Of a stretch of 26,312 nucleotides of DNA, positions 1 through 8,357 are shown in pieces (within the stretch, counting starts at the first letter, position 1; each line of letters begins with the position of its first letter). Under the pieces are notes generated by a model that did not search any database, had not been told where the DNA came from, and saw only the letters and a program-made list of their open reading frames with translations. The translations under genes were made by a program, and so were the position numbers. The stretch is from Tieghemiomyces parasiticus (taxonomy: Eukaryota; Kickxellomycota; Dimargaritomycetes; Dimargaritales; Dimargaritaceae). The stretch is taken from NCBI GenBank assembly GCA_027575765.1, contig JANBPT010000682.1:1-26312 (forward strand), written 5' to 3'.

Positions 1-2717
1 GCCTCGATGGCCACGTCGCTGCCGCCGCCCATGGCAATCCCAAGGTTGGCATTTTTCAGGGCGGGCGCGTCGTTCACGCCGTCGCCCGTCACCGCCACGA
101 TGCCCCCGTTGAGTTGGAACTGTTGGACAATCTGCAGCTTCTGTTCAGGCGTAGTCCGCGCAAATACAATCTCGCGGTACTGGGTGACCTGCGTCCACTG
201 TGCCGGGGTGAGCGAGTTGAGTTCGCCACCGGAGAGTAGGAGGGAACCGGTAAAGCAGTCCAAGTGATCTTTGCTGCGGGCTGAACCAGTCGAGACCCGC
301 GGTTGGTTGTATGTACGCTTCTCACTAAAACTGGCAGTGACTGGGGGCGATCCGACCCGGAAGGCAGCTGAGGGTGGAACCGTGGTGGTCCGATAAGGTA
401 CAACGCAGTCATCGTCAAGGCTCTTCTGACCCGTCCCATCCTCGTCATCATCGTACTCGCTGTTCCGAACGTGGGAATCGACCGTCAGAGTCCTCAAACT
501 CTCGATGGTGTCAATTTGGTCACTGGTAAAGATACCTACTTGCTTGGCGATCGCGGCGGCGGTGAGGGCAAAGTCGCCTGTGACCATCAGTACGCGCATG
601 CCGGCGCGGTGGCAAGTGGCCACCACGTCGCGAATTTCGGGACGCGGGGGGTCCATAATCCCGACTAGGCCCACGACACATAGAGAGTGGGCCAAGCCGG
701 CCAGGGCCTCCAGGTCGTCGCCGTCGGCGGGGAGTTCGGCTGCGGATTTGAGCACCCGCTTGCATACCATGAGCACACGCTGGCCGTCAGCGCTCCACCG
801 CTCCTGTTGCTCAATCAGAGTGGCGCGCAGCTGGTCGTCGAAGGGCCGCATGCTGCCGTCGGTGTTGAGGTACCACTTAGCCTTAGGCACCAGAATGTCC
901 GGGGCGCCCTTGATGAGCATGACCGGGCGGGAGGTACCAAAAAGACCGGCCTCAGGCCCAACCATCGGGGCCAGGGTTGCCGGGGAGTCGTAGTTGGCGA
1001 CTGGGGGCGCCAGGTGGTGGTTGCCGTCGTCGTTGGCCGCCGTAAATTCAGACTCTTCAACGCCAGCGGCCAAAGCCCCGGCGAGGCCGGTAGAGAGGCG
1101 CGAGTTGCGAGACCGGACCACGCTCATCATCCACTTGTTCTTGGAGTTGAACGGGATGGTCCGGAGGACCTGGAAGGCGTCAGCAACCTGTTGGTCGTGC
1201 GGGGCGAGGGTCGCACTGAATCGCAGCATGGCGCTATCAGTGGCGTCGCCAGCGATGGTCCGGTCGTTGAGTGGAAGGTGTAGCGTGAACGGGTCGAACG
1301 TGGCACCGTTACAGAGTCGGGCACTAGCCACCAGCTGCTGAAATGCCGGGGCGAAATCGTCGAGGCGGCGGGCGACGTCCTCACTCAGGCTCCACCGGTC
1401 TCCGCCGGCCAGGGCGTTACTGACGAACATGCGGTTCTGGGTGAGGGTCCCGGTCTTGTCCGAAGCAATGACATTGACCGAGCCTAGGGTCTCGACGGTC
1501 ATGAGGTCCTTGACAAGTACCTTTTGGCTGGCCATCTTACGGGCCACGAGAGTCAAGGCCAGAGTCACCGCGATAGGTAGGCCCACAGGTACGAAGGCCA
1601 CTAACACAGCGATGGTGTTGATGAGGGCCGTCGACGTGTTGATGAAGGTCGGGAACGACCGGCGCAGCCAGGTACCCCAGACGATGAGCAGGATGGCAGC
1701 CGTGGAGAAGGCCAAACTGGCGATCAGGGTCACGAAGCGAGTAATTTCCACTTGGAGGGTGCTCCGGGTCTTCTTGGTCCCGGTGGTGAGTTTGCTGATT
1801 TTGCCCATGACTGTGCTGTCCCCCGTAGCCACAACTATTCCCACGCCGTTGCCGTTGGTAACTAAGGTACCCATCAGGCCCATGTTACGGGTCTCAAGGT
1901 AATTCTCGCTGGTGTACTCGACAGTCGCCTTGATGGGGTCGTTCTCGCCGGTGAGCACAGACTTGTCGAACTTGAGGTCGACGCACTCAATGATGCGTAC
2001 GTCTGCGGGGACCTTGTTGCCGTAGTTGAGCTGGACGCGGTCCCCGGTTACCAGCTCACTGGCCGGGATTGTCTTGAGGATACCGTCACGGATCACGTCG
2101 CAGCTGGCTGGTAGCATGTTGTTGATCGACTTCATCACCTGCGCCGAGGTCCAGTCCTGATACGCGTTAAACGCCGTCTGTAGGATCATGACAATGAAGA
2201 GCAGGGCACCCAGGCCCAGGTTGGTCGGGTCGGGCGGCGAGCCCAGCGGACGCCAGGCGATGATGCAGATGATGGCGCCAAACCAGAGCAAAAGGCCAAA
2301 CCCGCCGATACAGTAGCCCAGGAGCTTCAAAAAGTAGTTAGACTTGGGCGGAGTGATGAGGTTTCGGCCGTCGCGATCCAGCCGCTTGGCGGCCGCGGGG
2401 GCTTCGAGGCCCGTCGCGGTGGAAGTGCCGAACAAGGTGGCCAACTCGTGGAGGTCCAGCTTGTGAAAGTCGACCTCGGTATCTGCGTCGCCCAGGTCAA
2501 TGCCTTCCTGGAGCTGCACCGACATAGTTCGGAATTCCACCGTGATTGACCGCGCGATGGAGCGATCGTCAGCGACGGAGGCCGCCATGGACACGGGGCG
2601 CAACGGCGGGGTTCCGAGGGGAGGAAGGTCATCCACAGGTACCAAGGCGGGGTTGTGGTCATGGTCGCTGCCGTCGCTGAGCCGAGGCGCTGGGTCGAAT
2701 GCAGAGTGGGACGCCAT
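1..2717 (-). CDS. P-type cation-transporting ATPase, subfamily IIC (Na+/K+-ATPase alpha-like), C-terminus cut by window edge
   Basis: An uninterrupted minus-strand reading frame from the ATG at 2717 runs off the left edge after 905 codons. It encodes a pump that would couple ATP hydrolysis to monovalent cation transport across a membrane. Visible in order: an acidic/Ser-rich N terminus of about 85 residues; a cation-ATPase N-terminal region; M1 and M2 at about 134-190; the actuator motif TGEN (256-259); an M4 segment with PVGLP (377-381); the phosphorylation motif [11 protein letters not shown] (Asp420); KGAP (603-606) in the nucleotide domain; DPPR (689-692); TGD (713-715); and TGDGVNDAP (877-885). 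ENYLETRN after the actuator loop and VETLG before DKTGT match the Na+/K+-ATPase family closely. M5-M10 lie outside the window. Oddities: Val378 replaces the usual PEGL glutamate, and there is an acidic/Ser-rich insertion at about 725-805. Whether it moves Na+, K+ or H+ cannot be told; a fungal alkali-cation pump is the best guess. No beta subunit is seen nearby. Confidence 0.93.
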   Translation of the reverse strand, partial: MASHSAFDPAPRLSDGSDHDHNPALVPVDDLPPLGTPPLRPVSMAASVADDRSIARSITVEFRTMSVQLQEGIDLGDADTEVDFHKLDLHELATLFGTSTATGLEAPAAAKRLDRDGRNLITPPKSNYFLKLLGYCIGGFGLLLWFGAIICIIAWRPLGSPPDPTNLGLGALLFIVMILQTAFNAYQDWTSAQVMKSINNMLPASCDVIRDGILKTIPASELVTGDRVQLNYGNKVPADVRIIECVDLKFDKSVLTGENDPIKATVEYTSENYLETRNMGLMGTLVTNGNGVGIVVATGDSTVMGKISKLTTGTKKTRSTLQVEITRFVTLIASLAFSTAAILLIVWGTWLRRSFPTFINTSTALINTIAVLVAFVPVGLPIAVTLALTLVARKMASQKVLVKDLMTVETLGSVNVIASDKTGTLTQNRMFVSNALAGGDRWSLSEDVARRLDDFAPAFQQLVASARLCNGATFDPFTLHLPLNDRTIAGDATDSAMLRFSATLAPHDQQVADAFQVLRTIPFNSKNKWMMSVVRSRNSRLSTGLAGALAAGVEESEFTAANDDGNHHLAPPVANYDSPATLAPMVGPEAGLFGTSRPVMLIKGAPDILVPKAKWYLNTDGSMRPFDDQLRATLIEQQERWSADGQRVLMVCKRVLKSAAELPADGDDLEALAGLAHSLCVVGLVGIMDPPRPEIRDVVATCHRAGMRVLMVTGDFALTAAAIAKQVGIFTSDQIDTIESLRTLTVDSHVRNSEYDDDEDGTGQKSLDDDCVVPYRTTTVPPSAAFRVGSPPVTASFSEKRTYNQPRVSTGSARSKDHLDCFTGSLLLSGGELNSLTPAQWTQVTQYREIVFARTTPEQKLQIVQQFQLNGGIVAVTGDGVNDAPALKNANLGIAMGGGSDVAIE

Positions 2718-2761
2718 GCGAGAAATGCGCAGCTGGGGAAGGGACGTAGGGTGGCGCAGTG

Positions 2762-2767
2762 CACGTG
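2762..2767. promoter_or_regulatory. CACGTG E-box near the ATPase start
   Basis: CACGTG with a flanking AC (GTCACGTG on the minus strand) is the core recognised by fungal bHLH regulators of the Cbf1/Pho4 type. It lies 45 bp upstream of the ATPase ATG, inside the candidate leader intron, so a promoter role is uncertain. Confidence 0.2.
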
Positions 2768-2784
2768 ACAGGAGGTAGGTGCGC

Positions 2785-2811
2785 GGGGGTGGCGGTGGGA
2801 GAGAGGGTGGG
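2785..2811 (+). other. G-quadruplex-forming motif (G-rich on plus strand)
   Basis: Four G-tracts (2785-2789, 2797-2799, 2805-2807, 2809-2811) with loops of 7, 5 and 1 nt fit the canonical quadruplex rule. The G-rich strand is the template strand of the ATPase gene, so the transcript would be C-rich here. Formation in vivo is not shown. Confidence 0.4.
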
Positions 2812-2931
2812 AGATCTTACGGACACTAGGCCTGGGGACTGAGTGCGAAGGGGGGATGTTGTTGCAGGGCTAGAGTGGCGGTGGCGGGGGCGGGCGTGGA
2901 GGGGGTTGTTTGTGGTAGGAACCGTACGCGT

Positions 2932-2994
2932 TTACGTACAGTAGAACTGCCTATCGGGTTGATAAGGTGGGGATGGTGGGTAGGTGGTATACAT
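2932..2994 (-). CDS. candidate upstream ORF (20 codons) in the ATPase leader
   Basis: On the minus strand an ATG at 2994 opens a 20-codon frame, rich in Pro and Tyr, that ends in TAA at 2934-2932. It lies about 215 nt before the ATPase start. If transcription begins at either TATA-like site upstream (3229-3223 or 3567-3561) and this part is not spliced out, the uORF would be translated first and could damp ATPase expression. It is not recognisable as a protein family member. Confidence 0.2.
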   Translation of the reverse strand: MYTTYPPSPPYQPDRQFYCT

Positions 2995-3560
2995 CGACTT
3001 GGTCAGACCGCCACGGTGAATACAGGGGTAGTAAAAGGGGCGAGTTGTCTGGAGGTGACTCGGGAGGTGAACGAAGGAGGGAGGCCAGGGGCGAAACGGC
3101 AGGGAATAAGACAGATAGGGGATCGAGTAAGGGCGTGCTGAGATAGCGGTAGGCAAAGCCTAAAACAATAGTAAGAAGTTTGGAAGGTGTGGCCGGAAGG
3201 AAGGGGGTTCGGAGGCGTTGGCTATTATACCACAGATCAAACTGGGATGCAACCGAGAAAAAAAAGGTGCATATGGGAGGGTGGGCAGGTGGCTAGTGGG
3301 CCGAGCTAGCCGTGCTATTGGACCAGCGGAGAAATAGGTTTGATGGCTGGACGGCAAGTGGATCAAGGACAGGAGGCTCCTGGCACTAGCAGGCTTAATA
3401 TTCCGCAGGATAGAATAGGGTGAAACTAGGAGGAAAAAAATCGAGCAAGGAATAGTTGGGATGCAGCAGAAGCGCGGGAGACGGTCGCTGGGCGATTGAC
3501 GTAAACAACGACGGAGAGTCTGATGGGTGGGCCCTTTCGGTTGGAGGGGAAATACGCGCA

Positions 3561-3567
3561 TTTTATA
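3561..3567 (-). promoter_or_regulatory. TATA box candidate for the ATPase gene
   Basis: The minus strand reads TATAAAA here, a consensus TATA element, about 845 bp upstream of the ATPase ATG and at the upstream border of the pyrimidine-rich leader. A weaker TATAATA sits at 3229-3223. Which one is used cannot be read from sequence. Confidence 0.35.
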
Positions 3568-5399
3568 GGTCAAATAATACTAGGGAAGGCTTCTGTTCGG
3601 GCTGCTGATTGGCCGGGCACCATAAAACCGCGTGTAACGCTTCCCCGTTACCAGCGGAGGTGAGGGCAATGGTCTTTTACCTATTCTCCTCCCACTGGGC
3701 AGACCATGCCAACGGTACCCCTTCTACGACCCCATCGATTGCAGGGCAAGCGGAGTTTTGGCTATCGATCGTAACTAAGCCTGTCAGAAATAAATGGGGG
3801 CTACCTGAGGTTGTAAGCCCCCTCACACACGCACACACCAACCCTTGGATGTGTTCGAAACGATAGTAGGTGGAGCGACAGGGCACTATGAAGAGGACTG
3901 AAAATGAATGGGGGACGTCCAAACGGCAGGGTCTGCGAAAGCACCAGTATCCATAAGTACGCGGGAAAGAAGTGGCCAGTCAGAAGGCTGACAGGTAACA
4001 CGATTTGCGGGCTAGCCAGTCGGCTGTAGTCTCTTGTGGGCTCGTGCCACGACGCTGGCGGCTATGGTGGGAAGAGAGGCGGCCGAGTGGTTAGCTGATC
4101 GGGCCGGAAGTGGGCGTGCAGCTTCATCGGCCGGAGGCGGAGGCGGCGAACTGGGTGGGGTGGGATCTGAGACGGCCGGGAGACGGCGGACGTTGGGCAG
4201 AAGAGTTGGGGCAGGATGGCGGCATTCCTAACCGGTACGACGACCCCACGCTCTCTGTCAATTTCGAAACCTATCCGTCTGACTGGGAAATGGGTCGATT
4301 CCCCTTACGCTACACCATCCTCTGCGCGGCACACCTCCCCTGACCCGCCCCGCACCGTTTGGTCTCTACCTCTTTCCCGCCACTCGACGCAGGTACCGCC
4401 ATATTTGTAAAATTTGTCACTGGTCAGCTGCGCAGGGCCTGCAGTTCCGCCTCCGCTCCATGCAGAACGAAGGAAACGGGGGAGGGTTATCGATAAACCC
4501 CGGGCGCTTTAATGTGTCCGGTGCTGCTAGCCGACCGTCGAACGGTTTTAGCGAAGAAAGGTCTACCTGCCGCGTCCAAGAACTGAACCTACTTTCCCCA
4601 GACGCTGCCGGGGTCAGCCGGGGTGGTAGATCTACGGAGGATGTGCAAGGAATGCACTGCTTACCTGTTTGTATCATCTCTTATACATACTGGCGTCGCA
4701 AACGGGGAGTGGCGCAGGTATTTGGGGCGTACACTATATAGTAGTATCGATCCGTGGGTCTTACGCCCTCTCAAAATCTTCCAATCCACCGCACTCTTGC
4801 AAGACATCCTTCTCGTCTCCGCCTTGTCCTTTTAACAAGGCAGTCGGCTTTATCGTTTTTCCCGAGAGTCACAGTTTAGCCTGTTCAGTGTCAATGGGTC
4901 CGCGTGTGGTGGATACGGATCCGATACTATGGGGCGTCATGGTAAGAAACCGGCCTTTCTGCGTGCAGCAAGAAAGTTGCTGGTGCCGATCTCCTCTTGT
5001 CACCCCATGGCTTCGTCTGGCCGCACAGTCGTGGCCAAGGGGTTTGGCTACTGCCGTCGTTGCTTTTAAGGGAGATTCAGTACCCCAGGTTCCAATATCA
5101 CTAAATGATTGGTGCCATCTCTGCTAGGGCGACAACGGCCACAGGGCCGGAACCAGACCGAGACAGAGGCGAAACTATTCTGAGAGGCTTGACTGCTGAA
5201 ATTTTGCGAGCTTGCGGGGCATCAGCAGGCCGGACCTTAACCTGATAAGTTAGCGTACGGAGATGTGCGGTAGTGATGACCTAACAGCCATCACATATTC
5301 CGACAAACTGCACGCAGCCTTAACTGAGTCTGTAGTGGCACCCTGGAGAGATACGGTGACCTAAGGCCTTCCTGTTTGGTTATTCTTATTGAGATTCCG

Positions 5400-5424
5400 A
5401 TTGACCTAATTAAATCAGGTCAAT
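5400..5424. repeat. inverted repeat ATTGACCT / AGGTCAAT
   Basis: Perfect 8-bp arms (5400-5407 and 5417-5424) are separated by a 9-nt AT-rich spacer. This is the arrangement expected of a dimeric regulator's site or a small hairpin. It stands in an AT-rich patch far from any called gene and could be chance. Confidence 0.4.
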
Positions 5425-6286
5425 TGTTAAATATCGGACTTAATCCCAAGGATTTATACCACGAGGACGGATCAATTTTGGAACTGTTAGTTGACTCAAA
5501 CGCATTCCATTACCTAACACCCTTCTATATTTTCCTCCGTTCACACTAGCAGTCCAACGGGCCCGGCGTCGCTGTACTCGTGGGTTCAAGTTGCATCTAC
5601 ATACGGCATCCCGTTATATGTATCCGCGCATGGACCGCTAATGAAAGTACGGGCACACCATCGTCCACCAAAGCGGGCACGGCGACTAGATAGCAACTGT
5701 ATTCCTAGATCCAACTAGTTTGTCGTCTATTGTGCTCTGCTATGCACAAGCTCGGATATCCGTTCCCAGCGATATCTTGAAGAATACCTATCGAGATGAA
5801 AATTTATGGCCTGTTTCGCAAGGCGCAAGGCAGCAATGCTCGAATTTAATCGACACACCATCTTGCCTAGCACTGTTGCGTCTACCACCTGTTCGGACAT
5901 TGTATCTGGTATCGCTATATATTACCGTCCAGTGGTACGTGTCCGCACGTACCCTCGCACCACTTTCCCGTACCCCCAACTCAAACTTGCTTCTCCCTTG
6001 CTCGCTATTCACGGTATTTTATACCATTATATAGCAGCACCCCCCTGACGCCCTTACGCTCCGAGCACAATGCCCCCCTGATATTGGACCGTTGCGCTTC
6101 AGCGTGGTACGGTAACGTAAGGCGGCGGTGTATAAGGGTCCACCTGTCGTGTTAAGCGCGCGTTCCGCGCGGATATACGATAACCACCCAGCCAATGCAA
6201 GGTAAACGGCAGCGTAAGGGAAGGAAATCTCCGACTGCGCAGTCACGGTAAGGAGTGGCGCCGTTACGGCACAGCTCGTCCATTAT

Positions 6287-6298
6287 TATCACGTGATA
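6287..6298. promoter_or_regulatory. 12-bp palindrome with E-box core
   Basis: TATCACGTGATA is a perfect 12-bp palindrome centred on CACGTG, matching the TCACGTGA form preferred by fungal bHLH factors. It is about 1.3 kb upstream of the carboxylase promoter, so a target gene cannot be assigned. Confidence 0.3.
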
Positions 6299-6670
6299 GT
6301 CCAGACGAGTCGGGAAATCTCAAGAGGGAACCGTCACGGTACCGTTCTATCCCCGCTCCTAGCCACATCCCACCCTCCCTTACACGCACCATCAGTTGGC
6401 CGGGGTGGCCACCCGGCTCACGGCCCCGACAAAACCCCTCACATAAGTCAGTGACCCGAGGCTGAGGTGCGCCACCCCTCCCCAATCTCCGCCTCCCTCC
6501 CACGACCATTTGCCTGCCATATTTTCTCGTCAGCCGTCGGCAGAGGTTTTTTTTTAGTTCGCCATTCGTGGCCATATCATCAAACACACATGCCAGACGG
6601 CTCTATGACCAAGAGGGCGCTTGCTAAATATAATCTGGCCCTAAATAAATCAACTTCCTCAGCAGCCCGT

Positions 6671-6676
6671 CACGTG
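6671..6676. promoter_or_regulatory. CACGTG E-box
   Basis: A second intergenic CACGTG, in the context GTCACGTG (6669-6676), about 950 bp upstream of the carboxylase TATA element. It could belong to the carboxylase upstream region, but distance and chance occurrence keep this tentative. Confidence 0.2.
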
Positions 6677-7619
6677 TGCTGATGACTTGGCTCACAGGTC
6701 GTACATCGACATGCAGACCGAGGGGGATGTGTGCACCCTGACGCCATGTGCTTCTTCACTTGCCTTGCAGTCTCGGCTGCCGCCGCGCTACTTTGCCCGT
6801 CGACCCGCCTCGTCTAAACCTGCTACTTCCTCTCGCCACCTCCGGGTGACTCACGAGGGAAGTCTAAACAGTTAAGGTTGCCCCAAGGACTCGGCTGATC
6901 GACGAGTAGCCTTGAGGCACCGTCGGTGTCCACGGTCTTCCATTGGCTTGACCCGGGCCGGCGGCGTCAACGAAGAAACGCCGGTCGACTTCTCATTCCA
7001 GCCCGCGCCTGGCCAATGGGGCCGCCCGCCGACGTCCCTCCTACTTCCATCCGCGGCCATCGCGGTCTCCGGCGGGGCTGATAAGGAGGGGGGTACTGGC
7101 GTCACTATCAACCCAGATCGATATCGCCCGTTCCCTTGCCTGATGCCTGCGCCGTGTGGGGGGTATGTTCGTAAAATGGAGGGAAACGGCGACCCACCCA
7201 ATCCGCTCCCTTCGGCTTATCTACGGCCAGTGTCTTGGTGGAGGGCACTGCCACTCTCTCACCCCCAACCGCAACCTGGAAAAGCCCATGGTAGGCGAAG
7301 GGTTGCGGCGCTCTTTAGCCGACCTACTGCGTGACCGCTGGATATCATACAGTACAAGGGGCTGATCGCGAGGTCGGCGGATCTCGCCTCGTCTGTTCGC
7401 CTACACCGGCACCCCGCTCACCCGCAGGGCTAAATTGGGCCTGGCATTGTGCATACAAGGCTGGGAGGTCAGCTACGCGCCGGCGCCCTGTCCCTACCAT
7501 CGCATGTCCGCCTTGTAGGCGAGACTATCACGATTCCCGACCGGACTGCACTTCCAGGCCACCCCCCTTCCTCCAGCTCGTGGTTCCGCCATCCTTAGCA
7601 ATCAAATCCTCAGCTCACC

Positions 7620-7648
7620 GTGGAGCCGATATATAATCCCGGCTCCAC
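7620..7648 (+). promoter_or_regulatory. TATA box inside a perfect inverted repeat, carboxylase promoter
   Basis: TATATAA at 7630-7636 lies in the 11-nt spacer between perfect 9-bp arms GTGGAGCCG (7620-7628) and CGGCTCCAC (7640-7648). Directly downstream begins a 300-nt pyrimidine-rich, ATG-free stretch that looks like the transcribed leader of the carboxylase gene. This makes it the best promoter candidate. Confidence 0.5.
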
Positions 7649-7659
7649 CCTCCCCCGCC

Positions 7660-7946
7660 CGGCCGCACCGACTAAGCCCTTGGTTTCTTTCACTTTCTTC
7701 CTCACTCTTCCTTCAGGGCCAATCCGCAACCTGGCCTGTGTATTCCTGCCGTCACAACCTACTTCCTTCAGGTGCATTATTACTTGCACTGCTTACCCCA
7801 ACCTCTTAGGGTCTCGCTTTCCTCCCTGCTCTCTTCCACTCACCTCTCACACGCCGTCTCGGTTTCGACGTCGCAACATATCCTACATTCGTCCATCCCC
7901 GTGCCACATCCGCTCGGACTCCTTTGACCTTCCCAATCCGTTCAAG
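7660..7946 (+). other. likely non-coding first exon (5' UTR) of pyruvate carboxylase
   Basis: The stretch is C/T-rich and contains no ATG in any frame from the TATA element to 7946. It ends in the consensus donor CAAG|GTAAGC. Lack of any ATG over about 300 nt is unusual by chance and is what a scanned leader should look like. The exact transcription start is not visible; about 30 nt after the TATA box is assumed. Confidence 0.45.
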
Positions 7947-8345
7947 GTAAGCATCGCTGCCAGCTAAAGGCCCGGGTTGCTCGTGCCAAGCAGGTATCGC
8001 AGCGATTCCGGACCCCTAAACCCCTGGTTCGACCCTTTCTAGTTTCACCCCTCGTAGGGTGTCCAAATATGGCCCCCGCGTTTCAGCTTCCTTTCGGACG
8101 GGGACTGCTTTCGTTGCACCCGTTCTGGAGAAGAAGGGGTGGGCAAGGAGGCTGTTCTTGTCCCTCCAAACGCTGTAGTGGCCACAACTTTTACAGTGGC
8201 GCCTCAGACCGGGCACGTCGAACCCTTCACTTTACGCAGGGCCCTTTGTCATCCCAATCTTGTAACCATTCTCAACACATCACCCTTGACCTTGTTCTCT
8301 CTCCTCATCCTCGCTTTCGTCCCTCACCGAGACAGTATTTTATAG
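7947..8345 (+). other. candidate 5'-UTR intron of pyruvate carboxylase
   Basis: It begins GTAAGC at 7947. Plausible acceptors are TTTATAG ending at 8345 or GAGACAG ending at 8335, both after a long pyrimidine tract at about 8291-8327. Removal would join an ATG-free leader to within 12-22 nt of the carboxylase ATG. It would also delete the only upstream ATG (8069), which otherwise opens a 161-codon frame running past the carboxylase start in another frame. The choice of acceptor is uncertain. Confidence 0.45.
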
Positions 8346-8357
8346 CCAGTCGTCGCC

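Larger units (their letters stand above)
2733..2820 (-). other. candidate 5'-UTR intron of the ATPase gene
   Basis: On the minus strand a GTAAGA donor at 2820 is followed by a nearly pure pyrimidine run and a TTCCCCAG acceptor ending at 2733, only 15 nt before the start codon. The 88-nt length is normal for a fungal intron. The call rests on splice-site appearance alone. If it is not spliced, the sequence is simply C/T-rich leader. Confidence 0.35.
2821..3600 (-). promoter_or_regulatory. pyrimidine-rich leader/promoter region of the ATPase gene
   Basis: This stretch is strongly purine-rich on the plus strand, so pyrimidine-rich in the sense of the ATPase transcript, as are the leaders of the carboxylase and secreted-protein genes in this window. 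A 137-codon minus-strand frame at 3573-3160 has the biased composition expected of such a leader and no recognisable domain, so I do not call it a gene. Two TATA-like sites are present. Confidence 0.45.
3601..7619. other. long intergenic region, no gene recognised
   Basis: About 4 kb between two divergent genes. All frames here are short (152 codons at most), lack recognisable domains and show no linked splice sites that would build a longer product. I found no tRNA (no box B with a pairing T-stem), rRNA or transposase-like frame. What can be seen is an inverted repeat at 5400-5424, a palindromic E-box at 6287-6298, another E-box at 6671-6676, three copies of TCACGGTA between 6009 and 6341, and scattered TATA-like strings (5916, 6017-6040). 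Confidence 0.6.

Noticed and set aside
2327..2764. 145-codon minus-strand frame overlapping the ATPase N terminus
   Set aside because: It is a shifted frame of the ATPase coding sequence with no domain; the ATPase frame matches its family.
3160..3573. 137-codon minus-strand frame upstream of the ATPase
   Set aside because: Ser/Pro/Leu-rich translation of a pyrimidine-rich leader, with no recognisable motif.
4079..4200. tRNA-Ser/Leu-like string GGCCGAGTGGTTAG
   Set aside because: It resembles a D-arm, but there is no box B with a pairing T-stem downstream and no acceptor-stem complement.
5267..5335. C/D-box snoRNA-like pair (GTGATGA at 5272, CTGA near 5325)
   Set aside because: No terminal stem joins the boxes and no convincing C'/D' pair was found; short boxes occur often by chance.
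8016..8045. Box-B-like GGTTCGACCC
   Set aside because: The flanking bases do not pair as a T-stem and there is no D-arm upstream at the right distance.
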